From Bog-473 sp963725895 (lineage in GTDB: Bacteria; Actinomycetota; Acidimicrobiia; Acidimicrobiales; RAAP-2): a stretch of DNA of 64,000 bases. A model generated the notes under the pieces. It saw only the letters and a program-made list of their open reading frames with translations, was not told the DNA's origin and did no database searches. Below are positions 8,140-14,867 of the stretch, piece by piece. Position 1 is the stretch's first letter; each line of letters starts with the position of its first letter. The stretch lies in NCBI GenBank assembly GCA_963725895.1, contig CAVSAJ010000002.1, forward strand, positions 62,001-126,000, read 5' to 3'. A program made the position numbers and the translations under genes.

Positions 8140-9062
8140 CAGGCTGCAGCTCCGATCAACTTGTCGTTCAAGGTGCCGTGGTCCCCGAACAGTTCGGCTC
8201 TCCAGGTTTCCACCAATTCGGTGGTGTCGCTGTCGTCGGGATGGAAGTCCGGCCGGTTGTAGTCCTTGAGCTGCGCCCAGATGGCCGGGTCCAAGATCGC
8301 CGAGTGCCGCACCTTGCGCCAGCTCTGGCGTAGGCGGCGGGGGCGGTAGGCGTCGCGGTCCCCGAGCAGCGAGATGACGACGGCCGCCGCCATGCCGATC
8401 ACGAAGCCGAAGCGGAAGAAGTTCATCGTCCAGATTCGCACGCGCTCGCTGCCACCGACCGCCTTGTACACGTCGAACGCCACGGCTTTGTGCTCGGACT
8501 CCTCGAGGGCGTGCCAGACGAAGAGGTCGCGCACGGCGTCGGCACCCATCTCGGCGCGGACCTCTTCGTTGGAGAGGACGAGCTCGGCCAGCGTGGCGGT
8601 GAAGTGTTCGAGCGCCGCAGTTGCGGCGAGGTTGGACTTCTCGGACAGGATCCGCTCGCGGACGCGCAGGGTCTTCCTGGTGATCGCCTCGTACTGTTTC
8701 GTCGGATAGCCCAACTCGGCGAGGCGGTCGTTGAACACGCGGTGCTCCCGTCCGTGCACGGCCTCTTGCCCGATGAACCCGGCCACCTGCCGCTTGAGAG
8801 CGGGGTCCGTGATCTGGTCGCGGAAATGTCGCACCGAGCGGACGAAGTAGTCCTCGCCATCGGGGAAGACCGACGACAGCGCGGCGATGAGGTGCCCCGA
8901 GATCAGGTCGCCGCCCCCCGCGAAGTGGCGTGGCAGGTCTCGCATCGACTCCTCGAACGACATTCGCCGGGTCGGAACCTTGCGCGCCGGGTTGCTCGTC
9001 TGCGTCCCGCTCTCGGTCTCGCTCGACGTGGCCTTCCGCCGGCCAGTCGTTGCCTGAGTCAT
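8139..9062 (-). CDS. Predicted metal-dependent hydrolase (PF10118-type, ferritin-like diiron fold)
   Basis: A 307-residue protein of the 'predicted metal-dependent hydrolase' family (COG3687/PF10118). Two E-x-x-H metal motifs are visible: GQEAVHGREH (about residues 98-107) and HALEESEHKAVAFDVY (about 192-207), with further Glu residues in LEHFTATLAE. These fit a helical-bundle dimetal centre. One hydrophobic helix (FFRFGFVIGMAAAVVISLL, about 221-239) may attach it to the membrane. The first ~30 residues are Ser/Thr-rich. It is the promoter-proximal gene of the operon with the monooxygenase and SDR. The biochemical activity of this family is poorly defined, and an oxygenase role is as plausible as hydrolysis. 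Confidence 0.82.
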   Translation of the reverse strand: MTQATTGRRKATSSETESGTQTSNPARKVPTRRMSFEESMRDLPRHFAGGGDLISGHLIAALSSVFPDGEDYFVRSVRHFRDQITDPALKRQVAGFIGQEAVHGREHRVFNDRLAELGYPTKQYEAITRKTLRVRERILSEKSNLAATAALEHFTATLAELVLSNEEVRAEMGADAVRDLFVWHALEESEHKAVAFDVYKAVGGSERVRIWTMNFFRFGFVIGMAAAVVISLLGDRDAYRPRRLRQSWRKVRHSAILDPAIWAQLKDYNRPDFHPDDSDTTELVETWRAELFGDHGTLNDKLIGAAA

Positions 9063-9107
9063 GTTCTTCGCCTCCCGCTTGGCTACTGACCTGAATGCTA
9101 GAATATA

Positions 9108-9122
9108 TGAGAGATTCTCTCA
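9108..9122. promoter_or_regulatory. Perfect 15-bp palindrome between hydrolase/monooxygenase operon and tetR
   Basis: TGAGAGATTCTCTCA: arms TGAGAGA and TCTCTCA around a central T, with no mismatches. It lies in the 98-bp divergent region, 46 bp from the hydrolase ATG and 39 bp from the tetR GTG, next to an A/T-rich promoter-like stretch (GCTAGAATATATGA). It is the obvious operator for the TetR protein encoded at 9161. Confidence 0.72.
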
Positions 9123-9160
9123 AATGCTCTATTTTTGCGAGACAAAGGGGCTGACCAGGA

Positions 9161-9844
9161 GTGCAACCAGGCGAGGAAGGGGCCGAGGCGAGGGCCCAAG
9201 GGGACGGGGCTGACGCTGGAGCGCCGGCTGCCCCCGAAGGCAAGGGCGCCCAGACCCGCCGGGCCATCTTGGCGGCCGCCATCGCTCGATTCGGACGCGA
9301 CGGGTACCGCGCCACCTCGGTTGCCGACATCGCCCGCGATGCGGCCGTCGGCGGCACCGTCGCCTACGCCTACTTCCCCAACAAAGAGGCGCTCTTCTTC
9401 GCCGCCGTCGACGAGGACGCGGCCGGCGTCATCCACGAGGGTCTGGCCACGGTGCTCGACGTGCCCGACGGGCCCGACGTGCGCCGCTGGCACGACGCCT
9501 TGATTTTCACCCTGGTCGATGCGGTAGCACGCCACCCGTTGGCCCGACGCCTGCTGGCAGGCCTCGAACCCGAGGTCACCATGCGGGTGCTCGAGATCCC
9601 CGCGCTGACCGAGTTGCGCAAGGCCTGCACGGAGCTCCTGCGAGCCGGTCAGGCGGCCGGCACCGTGCGTCCCGACATCGATCCGGCTGTGGTCGGCCCC
9701 GGGATCGTCGCCCTCATGCTCTCGGTCCTCATGTCGGTGACCCAGCTGGGCAGCCAGGCCGCCGTCGCCTACTCCCACGACGTCGGGGCGGTCTTCGAAG
9801 CCGCGCTGAGCGCGTTCGTTCGCCCGCCGGCGGCCCAGGACTGA
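9161..9844 (+). CDS. TetR-family transcriptional regulator of the monooxygenase operon
   Basis: A 227-residue regulator with an N-terminal extension of about 28 Gly/Ala/Glu-rich residues before the helix-turn-helix (AQTRRAILAAAIARFGRDG, then YRATSVADIARDAAVGG and TVAYAYFPNKEALFFA, about residues 30-80). GTG 9161 is preceded by AAAGGGG. The C-terminal helical domain presumably binds a fatty or ring-derived ligand. Divergent from the hydrolase-monooxygenase-SDR operon, with the 15-bp palindrome between them. No gene shares its strand downstream; the next 256 bp hold only repeats and a tRNA-like gene. Confidence 0.9.
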   Translation: MQPGEEGAEARAQGDGADAGAPAAPEGKGAQTRRAILAAAIARFGRDGYRATSVADIARDAAVGGTVAYAYFPNKEALFFAAVDEDAAGVIHEGLATVLDVPDGPDVRRWHDALIFTLVDAVARHPLARRLLAGLEPEVTMRVLEIPALTELRKACTELLRAGQAAGTVRPDIDPAVVGPGIVALMLSVLMSVTQLGSQAAVAYSHDVGAVFEAALSAFVRPPAAQD

Positions 9845-9920
9845 ATCCCGGCTGAGTCCACCGGACCTGTTGTCCGAGGTCAGGGCACTTTCGGTCCCGG
9901 GTTCAATCCTGGTTCAACTC

Positions 9921-9944
9921 GGGCCGATGGGCCGATGGGCCGAT
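9921..9944. repeat. Three tandem copies of GGGCCGAT
   Basis: GGGCCGAT occurs three times head to tail in the gene-free stretch 9845-10100. The same stretch also holds a T-arm-like string (GGGTTCAATCC near 9900) that may be decayed tRNA sequence. No gene is visible there. Confidence 0.5.
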
Positions 9945-10100
9945 TGGCCTTGCACCTAAATGTCCTGGCTACACCGTAAATCCCGAGCCTGCACCAAAAT
10001 GGTGCCGCCTAGTGCGAACAGGTGTGCGCGGGCCCAAAGTGCAAGTCGCCGTATTGGAATCGGCCAAGGCGCGAGAAGAAGGCTTAGGCTGTGGCACTCG

Positions 10101-10173
10101 TGCGGTCGGGAGGCCTCGAACCTCCGACCACCGAGTCCAGTGCCCGGCACTCTTCCTACTGAGTTACGCCCGC
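10101..10173 (-). tRNA. tRNA-Gln (CTG)-like gene, possibly degenerate
   Basis: The cloverleaf can be drawn on the minus strand: acceptor GCGGGCG/CGACCGC with one G-A mismatch at the fifth pair, D-stem ACTC/GAGT, anticodon stem CCGGG/CTCGG, T-arm GGAGG-TTCGAGG-CCTCC, and discriminator A. The anticodon loop CACTGGA gives CTG, but position 33 is A in place of the near-universal U. With the acceptor mismatch this suggests a relaxed or dead copy, perhaps carried by the accessory patch that follows. A functional tRNA elsewhere in the genome would support the pseudo-tRNA view. Confidence 0.55.
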
Positions 10174-10294
10174 ACGGGAAAGGGTCCTAGGGGGTTGGGC
10201 CGCAAACTTGGCCCCCCTGGGGACCCGATCTCGGGTAGCGCCGGTCGACCCCGCCGTCCAAACTATGTTGGATAGACGGTTGCCTACCGACAGC

Positions 10295-10315
10295 GTGTCG
10301 TATATTATACGACAC
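10295..10315. promoter_or_regulatory. Perfect 21-bp palindrome in front of the Fic gene
   Basis: Arms GTGTCGTATA and TATACGACAC flank a central T with no mismatch. The repeat ends 4 nt before the fic ATG at 10320, so any protein bound there would block initiation, and the TATATTATAC core could also serve as a -10 element. Very short leader or leaderless expression with repression at this site is inferred. Confidence 0.7.
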
Positions 10316-10319
10316 GAAG

Positions 10320-11537
10320 ATGGTAACCAACCGAATTACGAACATGTTATTTGAGACGCCAGAGCCGGATGAAAGAGAACTCCAGGTCCTAGGCCAGATC
10401 GAGGACCTCAAGAAGACGCTGCGTTGGCAGCTGAGTGAGCCGCGCCGGTGGTTCGGGTCGTTACGGCGGATGCAGTTTGCCAAGGCGGTGCAGGGCTCCA
10501 ACAGCATCGAGGGTTTCGATGCGGCACTCGACGACGCCGCCGCTATCGACCTCGGAGAAGAGCCCCTTGATGCGGATGAGGAGACCTACCTCGCCGTCAA
10601 GGGATACCGCGACGCCATGACCTATGTGCTCCAGCTTGCCGGCGAACCCGACTTCTCCTATTCGGAGCAACTTCTGAAGAGTCTCCATTTCATGATGACT
10701 AGTTACGACCTGAAGCTCAGACCAGGGTTGTGGCGGTCAGGGTCGATTTACGTCCGAAACGACGAAACCGAGAGGATCGTGTACGAGGGACCCTCGGTCG
10801 AGAATGTGCCTGGACTCATGCGGGAGTTGGTTGAGTGCCTGAACACTCGCGACGACGCACCGCCCATGGTGCGGGCCGGCATGGCTCATCTTGACTTGGT
10901 GATGGTCCATCCATTCAGGGACGGCAACGGACGAATGGGTCGCGCGCTGCAAACTCTTGTACTGGCACGAGAAGGCGTACTTTCACCAGTCTTTTGCAGT
11001 ATCGAGGAATATCTGGGGAGCAATACTCAGCAGTACTACGAAATTCTGGCTGAGGTTGGGGCTGGGTCTTGGCATCCAAACCGCGATGCCCGGCGGTGGG
11101 TTCGGTTCAATCTGGCTGCCCATTTACGCCAGGCCAGGACTCTGTTGCGGCGCGTGAAGGAGAGCGAGCAGCTCTGGGATCAGCTGGAAAGACTCGTCGG
11201 AAAGCGCGGATTACCAGAACGAACAATGCCAGTTCTTTGGGATGCGGCCATGGGATTCAGGGTGCGGAACGCCACATACCGAGCCATCTATGAGGAGATC
11301 GAAGAACCGATCAGTGAAGCGATGGCGGGCCGCGACCTTCGTCAGATGGTCGAGGCGGGCTTGTTGGTCCCCAGAGGCGAAAGGCGGGGCCGGTTTTACC
11401 TTCCTAGCGTTGAACTGCGCGGTTACCGGGAAGCGATTATTCAGGCTCGGGACCCTCGGGATGACTCTGACCCGTTTGCTGGTGCACCCACGGGCCCCAG
11501 TGCGCCGAGGCTTTTCGATCTGAACCCCGCCTCTTGA
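10320..11537 (+). CDS. Fic-domain protein (AMPylase/nucleotidyltransferase type)
   Basis: A 405-residue Fic/DOC-superfamily protein of the common chromosomal type: an N-terminal helical region, the Fic core with the complete catalytic motif HPFRDGNGRMGR (residues 197-208), and a C-terminal winged-helix-like segment (about residues 315-385). An inhibitory motif of the form (S/T)xxxE(G/N) is present before the core as SNSIEG (residues 60-65), which marks a class II, self-inhibited enzyme. Such enzymes transfer AMP or a related group to target hydroxyls; the target is unknown. No antitoxin-type partner gene is adjacent. Codon use and A/T content differ from flanking genes, and the gene sits in an accessory patch, so horizontal origin is likely. 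Confidence 0.92.
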   Translation: MVTNRITNMLFETPEPDERELQVLGQIEDLKKTLRWQLSEPRRWFGSLRRMQFAKAVQGSNSIEGFDAALDDAAAIDLGEEPLDADEETYLAVKGYRDAMTYVLQLAGEPDFSYSEQLLKSLHFMMTSYDLKLRPGLWRSGSIYVRNDETERIVYEGPSVENVPGLMRELVECLNTRDDAPPMVRAGMAHLDLVMVHPFRDGNGRMGRALQTLVLAREGVLSPVFCSIEEYLGSNTQQYYEILAEVGAGSWHPNRDARRWVRFNLAAHLRQARTLLRRVKESEQLWDQLERLVGKRGLPERTMPVLWDAAMGFRVRNATYRAIYEEIEEPISEAMAGRDLRQMVEAGLLVPRGERRGRFYLPSVELRGYREAIIQARDPRDDSDPFAGAPTGPSAPRLFDLNPAS

Positions 11538-11552
11538 CGCAGCCGGGCGGCC

Positions 11553-11744
11553 TTAGACACCTAAGTCGCTCGCGGCCTGGGAGACCGGAGCGTCGAACAT
11601 CTCGTGCGCGACTGCGCCGAGGAGACCCAAAGCCACGCCAGTGGTGGCGTTCTTGGACACCTGCGTCCCGACCCATGCCAGAACCAGAGCGACGACGGCA
11701 AAGCCCACGATTCGGTCCGCCGCGTCAGGTTGCTTGTTGTTCAT
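11553..11744 (-). CDS. Small membrane protein (63 aa)
   Basis: MNNKQPDAADRIVGFAVVAL... has two likely transmembrane stretches (IVGFAVVALVLAWVGTQV at about residues 12-29 and TTGVALGLLGAVAHEMF at about 34-50) and short charged ends. The start ATG is preceded by GTGAGG at good spacing, and the stop of the 53-residue gene upstream overlaps this leader, so the two are co-translated. Family unknown. Size and layout recall holin-like or element-borne membrane peptides; not provable here. Confidence 0.6.
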   Translation of the reverse strand: MNNKQPDAADRIVGFAVVALVLAWVGTQVSKNATTGVALGLLGAVAHEMFDAPVSQAASDLGV

Positions 11745-11754
11745 TGCGTTTGCC

Positions 11755-11916
11755 TCACTTCAATCGGCTCCCCAGATACAAAATCCCAAGGACGCATCCC
11801 ACAATGGCGACCGGGATCAGCCAGGACGGTCGGTCCTCCCCCGCCACGGCTATTAACGTCTTACGGGGCGGCTTCATCCCGGCCCCGGCGGTTGCTGTCG
11901 TCGGCTCGTCTGCCAT
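11755..11916 (-). CDS. Small membrane protein (53 aa)
   Basis: An unreported short frame starting at ATG 11916: MADEPTTATAGAGMKPPRKT, then a hydrophobic segment WLIPVAIVGCVLGILYLG (about residues 32-49) and a basic end SRLK. It has one transmembrane helix with a polar N-terminal tail. The TGA is 8 nt before the ATG of the next small gene, whose ribosome-binding site lies within the overlap region, which supports a real two-gene unit. Function unknown. Confidence 0.55.
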   Translation of the reverse strand: MADEPTTATAGAGMKPPRKTLIAVAGEDRPSWLIPVAIVGCVLGILYLGSRLK

Positions 11917-11971
11917 CGGGTCACGCTACCTGGGTGGGAGCTGAGGCCGATCGCGGACTTTGGTGAAGAAT

Positions 11972-12151
11972 TCAGCCAAGATCATCGACGTCGACGACAA
12001 GTTCATCGAGAGCGGACGCCAGGTCGATTACGCAGTCGCAATGCTCGACCAGGGTATCCGTATCTGTGTTGCCCGCCGCAAGCCGTGCCCTGAGAGTGGT
12101 GGCCCTTCTTTTGATGTTGGCCGCGTCGACCCCAACGTTGTGAGCGTTCAT
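11972..12151 (-). CDS. Small hypothetical protein upstream of the two membrane peptides
   Basis: About 59 residues from ATG 12151 (MNAHNVGVDAANIKRRATTL), with an acidic C-terminus (CVIDLASALDELVVDVDDLG). A longer open frame reaches 12244, but its extra residues look like non-coding sequence. It has an amphipathic helical pattern and two nearby cysteines (EHCDCV). It is on the same strand as, and 55 bp before, the two small membrane genes, so a three-gene unit is possible. The opposite strand is also open here; I favour the minus strand because of the neighbours, with low certainty. Confidence 0.38.
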   Translation of the reverse strand: MNAHNVGVDAANIKRRATTLRARLAAGNTDTDTLVEHCDCVIDLASALDELVVDVDDLG

Positions 12152-12254
12152 TCCGGCAGTCGAGCACCTTTTGATGCAGAGATCTTGATTGCGCCAATAA
12201 CCAAGCCTGAAGAGGGGTTTAGGTGCAAAGCCGGGCCGATTCATGACCCTGACG

Positions 12255-12264
12255 TTAACGTTAA
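12255..12264. promoter_or_regulatory. TTAACGTTAA palindrome in the MFS-merR promoter
   Basis: A perfect 10-bp palindrome in an A/T-rich stretch (GACGTTAACGTTAAAC) that ends 10 bp before the GTG of the MFS transporter gene. MerR-type regulators bind palindromes between widely spaced -35 and -10 elements. The regulator encoded downstream at 14125 is the likely ligand-responsive partner. Confidence 0.5.
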
Positions 12265-12274
12265 ACTTTTATGA

Positions 12275-14110
12275 GTGACGACCGCCGCCCTCACCCAGAC
12301 GGACCGTCGCCGCCCCGGGCCCGGCCGCACGGCGGGCGTGGCCGACCACTCGAACTATCGCTGGATCGCGCTCTCGACGGTCACCCTCGGCACGCTGATG
12401 GTCTTCATCAACCAATCGATCGTCCTCATCGCGCTGCCTGCCATCTTCCGCGGTATCAAGCTCAACCCCCTCACGCCGGGCAACACCAGCTACCTGCTCT
12501 GGATGCTGATGGGCTTCATGGTCGTCCTCGCCGTGCTCGTGGTGACGCTCGGCCGGGTCGGCGACATGTTCGGCCGGGTCAAGATCTTCAACCTCGGCTT
12601 CGCGGTGTTCACCATCTTCTCGATCCTGCTCGCCGTGACGTGGTTGACAGGTACCCCGGGGGCCATCTGGCTGATCGTCATGCGCGTCGGACAGGGCGTC
12701 GGCGGCGCCATGCTTTTCGCCAACTCGTCGGCGATCATCACCGACGCCTTTCCGGCCGACAAGCGCGGCCTCGGGCTCGGCATCAACAACGTGGCCGCGG
12801 TGGCGGGCTCCTTCATCGGGCTGATTCTCGGCGGACTGCTGGCGCCCGTCGAGTGGCACCTCGTCTTCTTGATCTCGGTCCCCTTCGGCGTCATGGGCAC
12901 GCTGTGGGCCTATGTGAAGCTCGAGGACCGTGGCGTGCGGACGCCGGCCAAGATCGACTGGCTGGGCAACTTCACCTTCGCGGTCGGCCTGATCCTGGTC
13001 CTGATCGGCATCACCTATGGCCTTTTGCCCTACGGCGGTCACACCATGGGCTGGACGAGCCCGGTGGTGATGACGGAGATCTTCGGCGGGCTGGCGATCC
13101 TCGTCGTCTTCGCGGTCATCGAGACCAAGGTGTCCCACCCGATGTTCAGGCTCTCGCTGTTTCGCATCCGGGCCTTCAGCGCCGGCAACGTTGCGAGCTT
13201 CCTCGCCTCGCTCAGCCGCGGCGGGTTGATGTTCATGCTGGTGATCTGGTTGCAGGGAATTTGGCTCCCCCTCCATGGCTACAGCTTCGAGCAGACGCCG
13301 CTGTGGGCTGGCATCTACATGATTCCCTTGACCGTCGGCTTGTTGCTGGCCGGACCGGTCAGCGGCGTGCTGGCCGACCGCTACGGGGCCCGGCCGTTCG
13401 CCACCGGCGGACTGGTGCTGGTGGCACTGACGTTCGTCGCGTTGATCATGCTGCCGGTCGACTTTCCCTACCTCGGTTTCGCGGTGCTGATCTTCTTCAA
13501 CTCCATCGGCATGGGCATGTTCATTGCGCCCAACCAGACCGGGATCATGAACAGCCTCCCGGCCAGCCAGCGCGGTGCCGGCGCGGGCATGGCGGGCACG
13601 TTCAACTCGTCGGCCCAGGTCCTCTCGATCGGGATCTTCTTTACGCTGATGATCTTGGGCCTCGCCGCTACCTTGCCCTCGGCGCTCCTCCACGGCCTCA
13701 CGGCCCAGGGAGTGAGCCCGTCGGTCGCCACCCGCGTCTCGCACCTGCCGCCGGTCGGCAGCCTCTTCGCCGCCTTCCTCGGCTACAACCCGATCCAGAC
13801 GCTGCTCGGCAGCGCGGAGCTGTCGCACCTCTCGCCGGCCACTGCGCACTACCTGACGAGCCGGGAGTTCTTCCCACACCTGATTGCGCCCGCTTTCTCG
13901 CAGGGCCTCACCGAGGCCTTCTCGTTCGCGGCCGCGGTGTGCGTGCTCGGCGCGGTGGCGTCGCTCTTGCGGGGTGGGAAGTACCACCACGAGGAGGAGC
14001 CCGGCGACGCCGTCTTGACCGACGTCGCCGACGACGGTGCTGGGGACGAGCCGAATCGGGTTCCTGCCCAAGAAGCGGTGGCCGAGACCGAGCCGCTGCT
14101 GGTGGACTGA
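12275..14110 (+). CDS. MFS drug-efflux transporter, DHA2 (14-TMS) type
   Basis: A 611-residue inner-membrane proton antiporter of the DHA2 family. Fourteen hydrophobic helices can be traced from WIALSTVTLGTLMVFINQSI to the C-terminal AFSFAAAVCVLGAVASLL. Motif A is GRVGDMFGRVKIF (about residues 92-104), and motif C-like GGLLAPVEW lies near helix 5. About 45 C-terminal residues are acidic and cytoplasmic. GTG 12275 has almost no leader; GTG 12338 (MADHSNYRWIAL) is an alternative start that would leave room for a MerR-type promoter. A MerR regulator follows after 14 bp, so the pair is a typical self-regulated multidrug efflux module. The substrate is unknown. Confidence 0.9.
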   Translation: MTTAALTQTDRRRPGPGRTAGVADHSNYRWIALSTVTLGTLMVFINQSIVLIALPAIFRGIKLNPLTPGNTSYLLWMLMGFMVVLAVLVVTLGRVGDMFGRVKIFNLGFAVFTIFSILLAVTWLTGTPGAIWLIVMRVGQGVGGAMLFANSSAIITDAFPADKRGLGLGINNVAAVAGSFIGLILGGLLAPVEWHLVFLISVPFGVMGTLWAYVKLEDRGVRTPAKIDWLGNFTFAVGLILVLIGITYGLLPYGGHTMGWTSPVVMTEIFGGLAILVVFAVIETKVSHPMFRLSLFRIRAFSAGNVASFLASLSRGGLMFMLVIWLQGIWLPLHGYSFEQTPLWAGIYMIPLTVGLLLAGPVSGVLADRYGARPFATGGLVLVALTFVALIMLPVDFPYLGFAVLIFFNSIGMGMFIAPNQTGIMNSLPASQRGAGAGMAGTFNSSAQVLSIGIFFTLMILGLAATLPSALLHGLTAQGVSPSVATRVSHLPPVGSLFAAFLGYNPIQTLLGSAELSHLSPATAHYLTSREFFPHLIAPAFSQGLTEAFSFAAAVCVLGAVASLLRGGKYHHEEEPGDAVLTDVADDGAGDEPNRVPAQEAVAETEPLLVD

Positions 14111-14124
14111 GGTGGTGAACTGAG

Positions 14125-14631
14125 ATGCCAGTGACCGTTACCCCAGAGCCGGTTGCCGACCCCGTCGGCCAAACACCTTCCCAGGCCCTTGACGCGGGGA
14201 TCCGCATCAGTGACGCGGCAGCACGGGCCGGCGTCTCGGCACGGACCCTCCGGTACTACGAGGAGCTGGGCCTGCTCACGCCGTCGTTGTATACGGCCGG
14301 AGGCGAGCGCCGTTACACGGCGGACGACCTCGAGCACCTGCAGCGCATCTTGGAGCTGCGCGAAGCGCTGGGCATGAACCTCGATGAGATCCGAGAGTTC
14401 CTCTCACTCGAGAGGCGCCTCGACGAGCTGCGCGCCACCTACCGGGCGACGAAGGTGGCGACGACCAAGAAGGCGCGGGTCGAGCAGAAGGCAACACTGC
14501 AGGAGGCGATGGAGCTCAACGAGTCGCTGGCACAGCAGATCAGCGCGAAGCTCGAGCGCATGGACGGCTTCCGCGCCAAGCTCCTGCACGACGCCCGACG
14601 CTGTCGCGAGCTCCTCGCCGAGCTCGAGTGA
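14125..14631 (+). CDS. MerR-family transcriptional regulator of the efflux gene
   Basis: 168 residues. An N-terminal winged helix-turn-helix reads IRISDAAARAGVSARTLRYY, then EELGLLTPSLYTAGGERRYT (about residues 30-70). Next comes the dimerisation coiled coil (about residues 100-160, LDELRATYRATKVATTKKA, AQQISAKLERMDGFRAKLL). No effector-binding domain or metal-ligand cysteine cluster is present beyond the coil, as in the small drug-sensing MerR proteins. Only 14 bp separate it from the MFS gene, so it is co-transcribed and probably acts at the TTAACGTTAA site upstream of that gene. Confidence 0.9.
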   Translation: MPVTVTPEPVADPVGQTPSQALDAGIRISDAAARAGVSARTLRYYEELGLLTPSLYTAGGERRYTADDLEHLQRILELREALGMNLDEIREFLSLERRLDELRATYRATKVATTKKARVEQKATLQEAMELNESLAQQISAKLERMDGFRAKLLHDARRCRELLAELE

Positions 14632-14867
14632 CCGGTCTCCACGAGTTCGGCTGACCGGGGCAAGGACCCGCTCACGCCAGAGGTGCAGCGCGTGCGGCCC
14701 GCGTGGCGCTGCGCCCCAGGGGATACGAAAGCGATGGGTGTCTACGCTGGGCCGGTGGCCGACCGACGAAGCGGGCGCTGTCCAGATGGGTCGATCTCGG
14801 CACCACGTCTGCGCGGTCGCCTCCGGTCACGCGGGGCGGCCGAGCTGGTCGGGCCGGAGGCGTGTGC

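Noticed and set aside
6526..9357. 943-codon open frame spanning the monooxygenase and beyond
   Set aside because: Only the part from 8139 onward encodes the monooxygenase; the first ~405 codons are antisense or out of frame to the hydrolase gene, and the real start is coupled to its stop.
9921..9944. CRISPR-like short repeats
   Set aside because: Repeat units are 8 bp and head to tail with no spacers; no cas genes anywhere in the window.
11960..12274. Forward 104-codon frame before the MFS gene
   Set aside because: Overlaps the small reverse gene and the MFS promoter; its composition is not convincing, though neither strand is certain here.
12269..14071. 600-codon reverse frame opposite the MFS transporter
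   Set aside because: Composition is Asp/His/Arg/Gln repeats without domains, a usual mirror of a GC-rich membrane-protein gene; the forward frame has clear transmembrane helices and MFS motifs.
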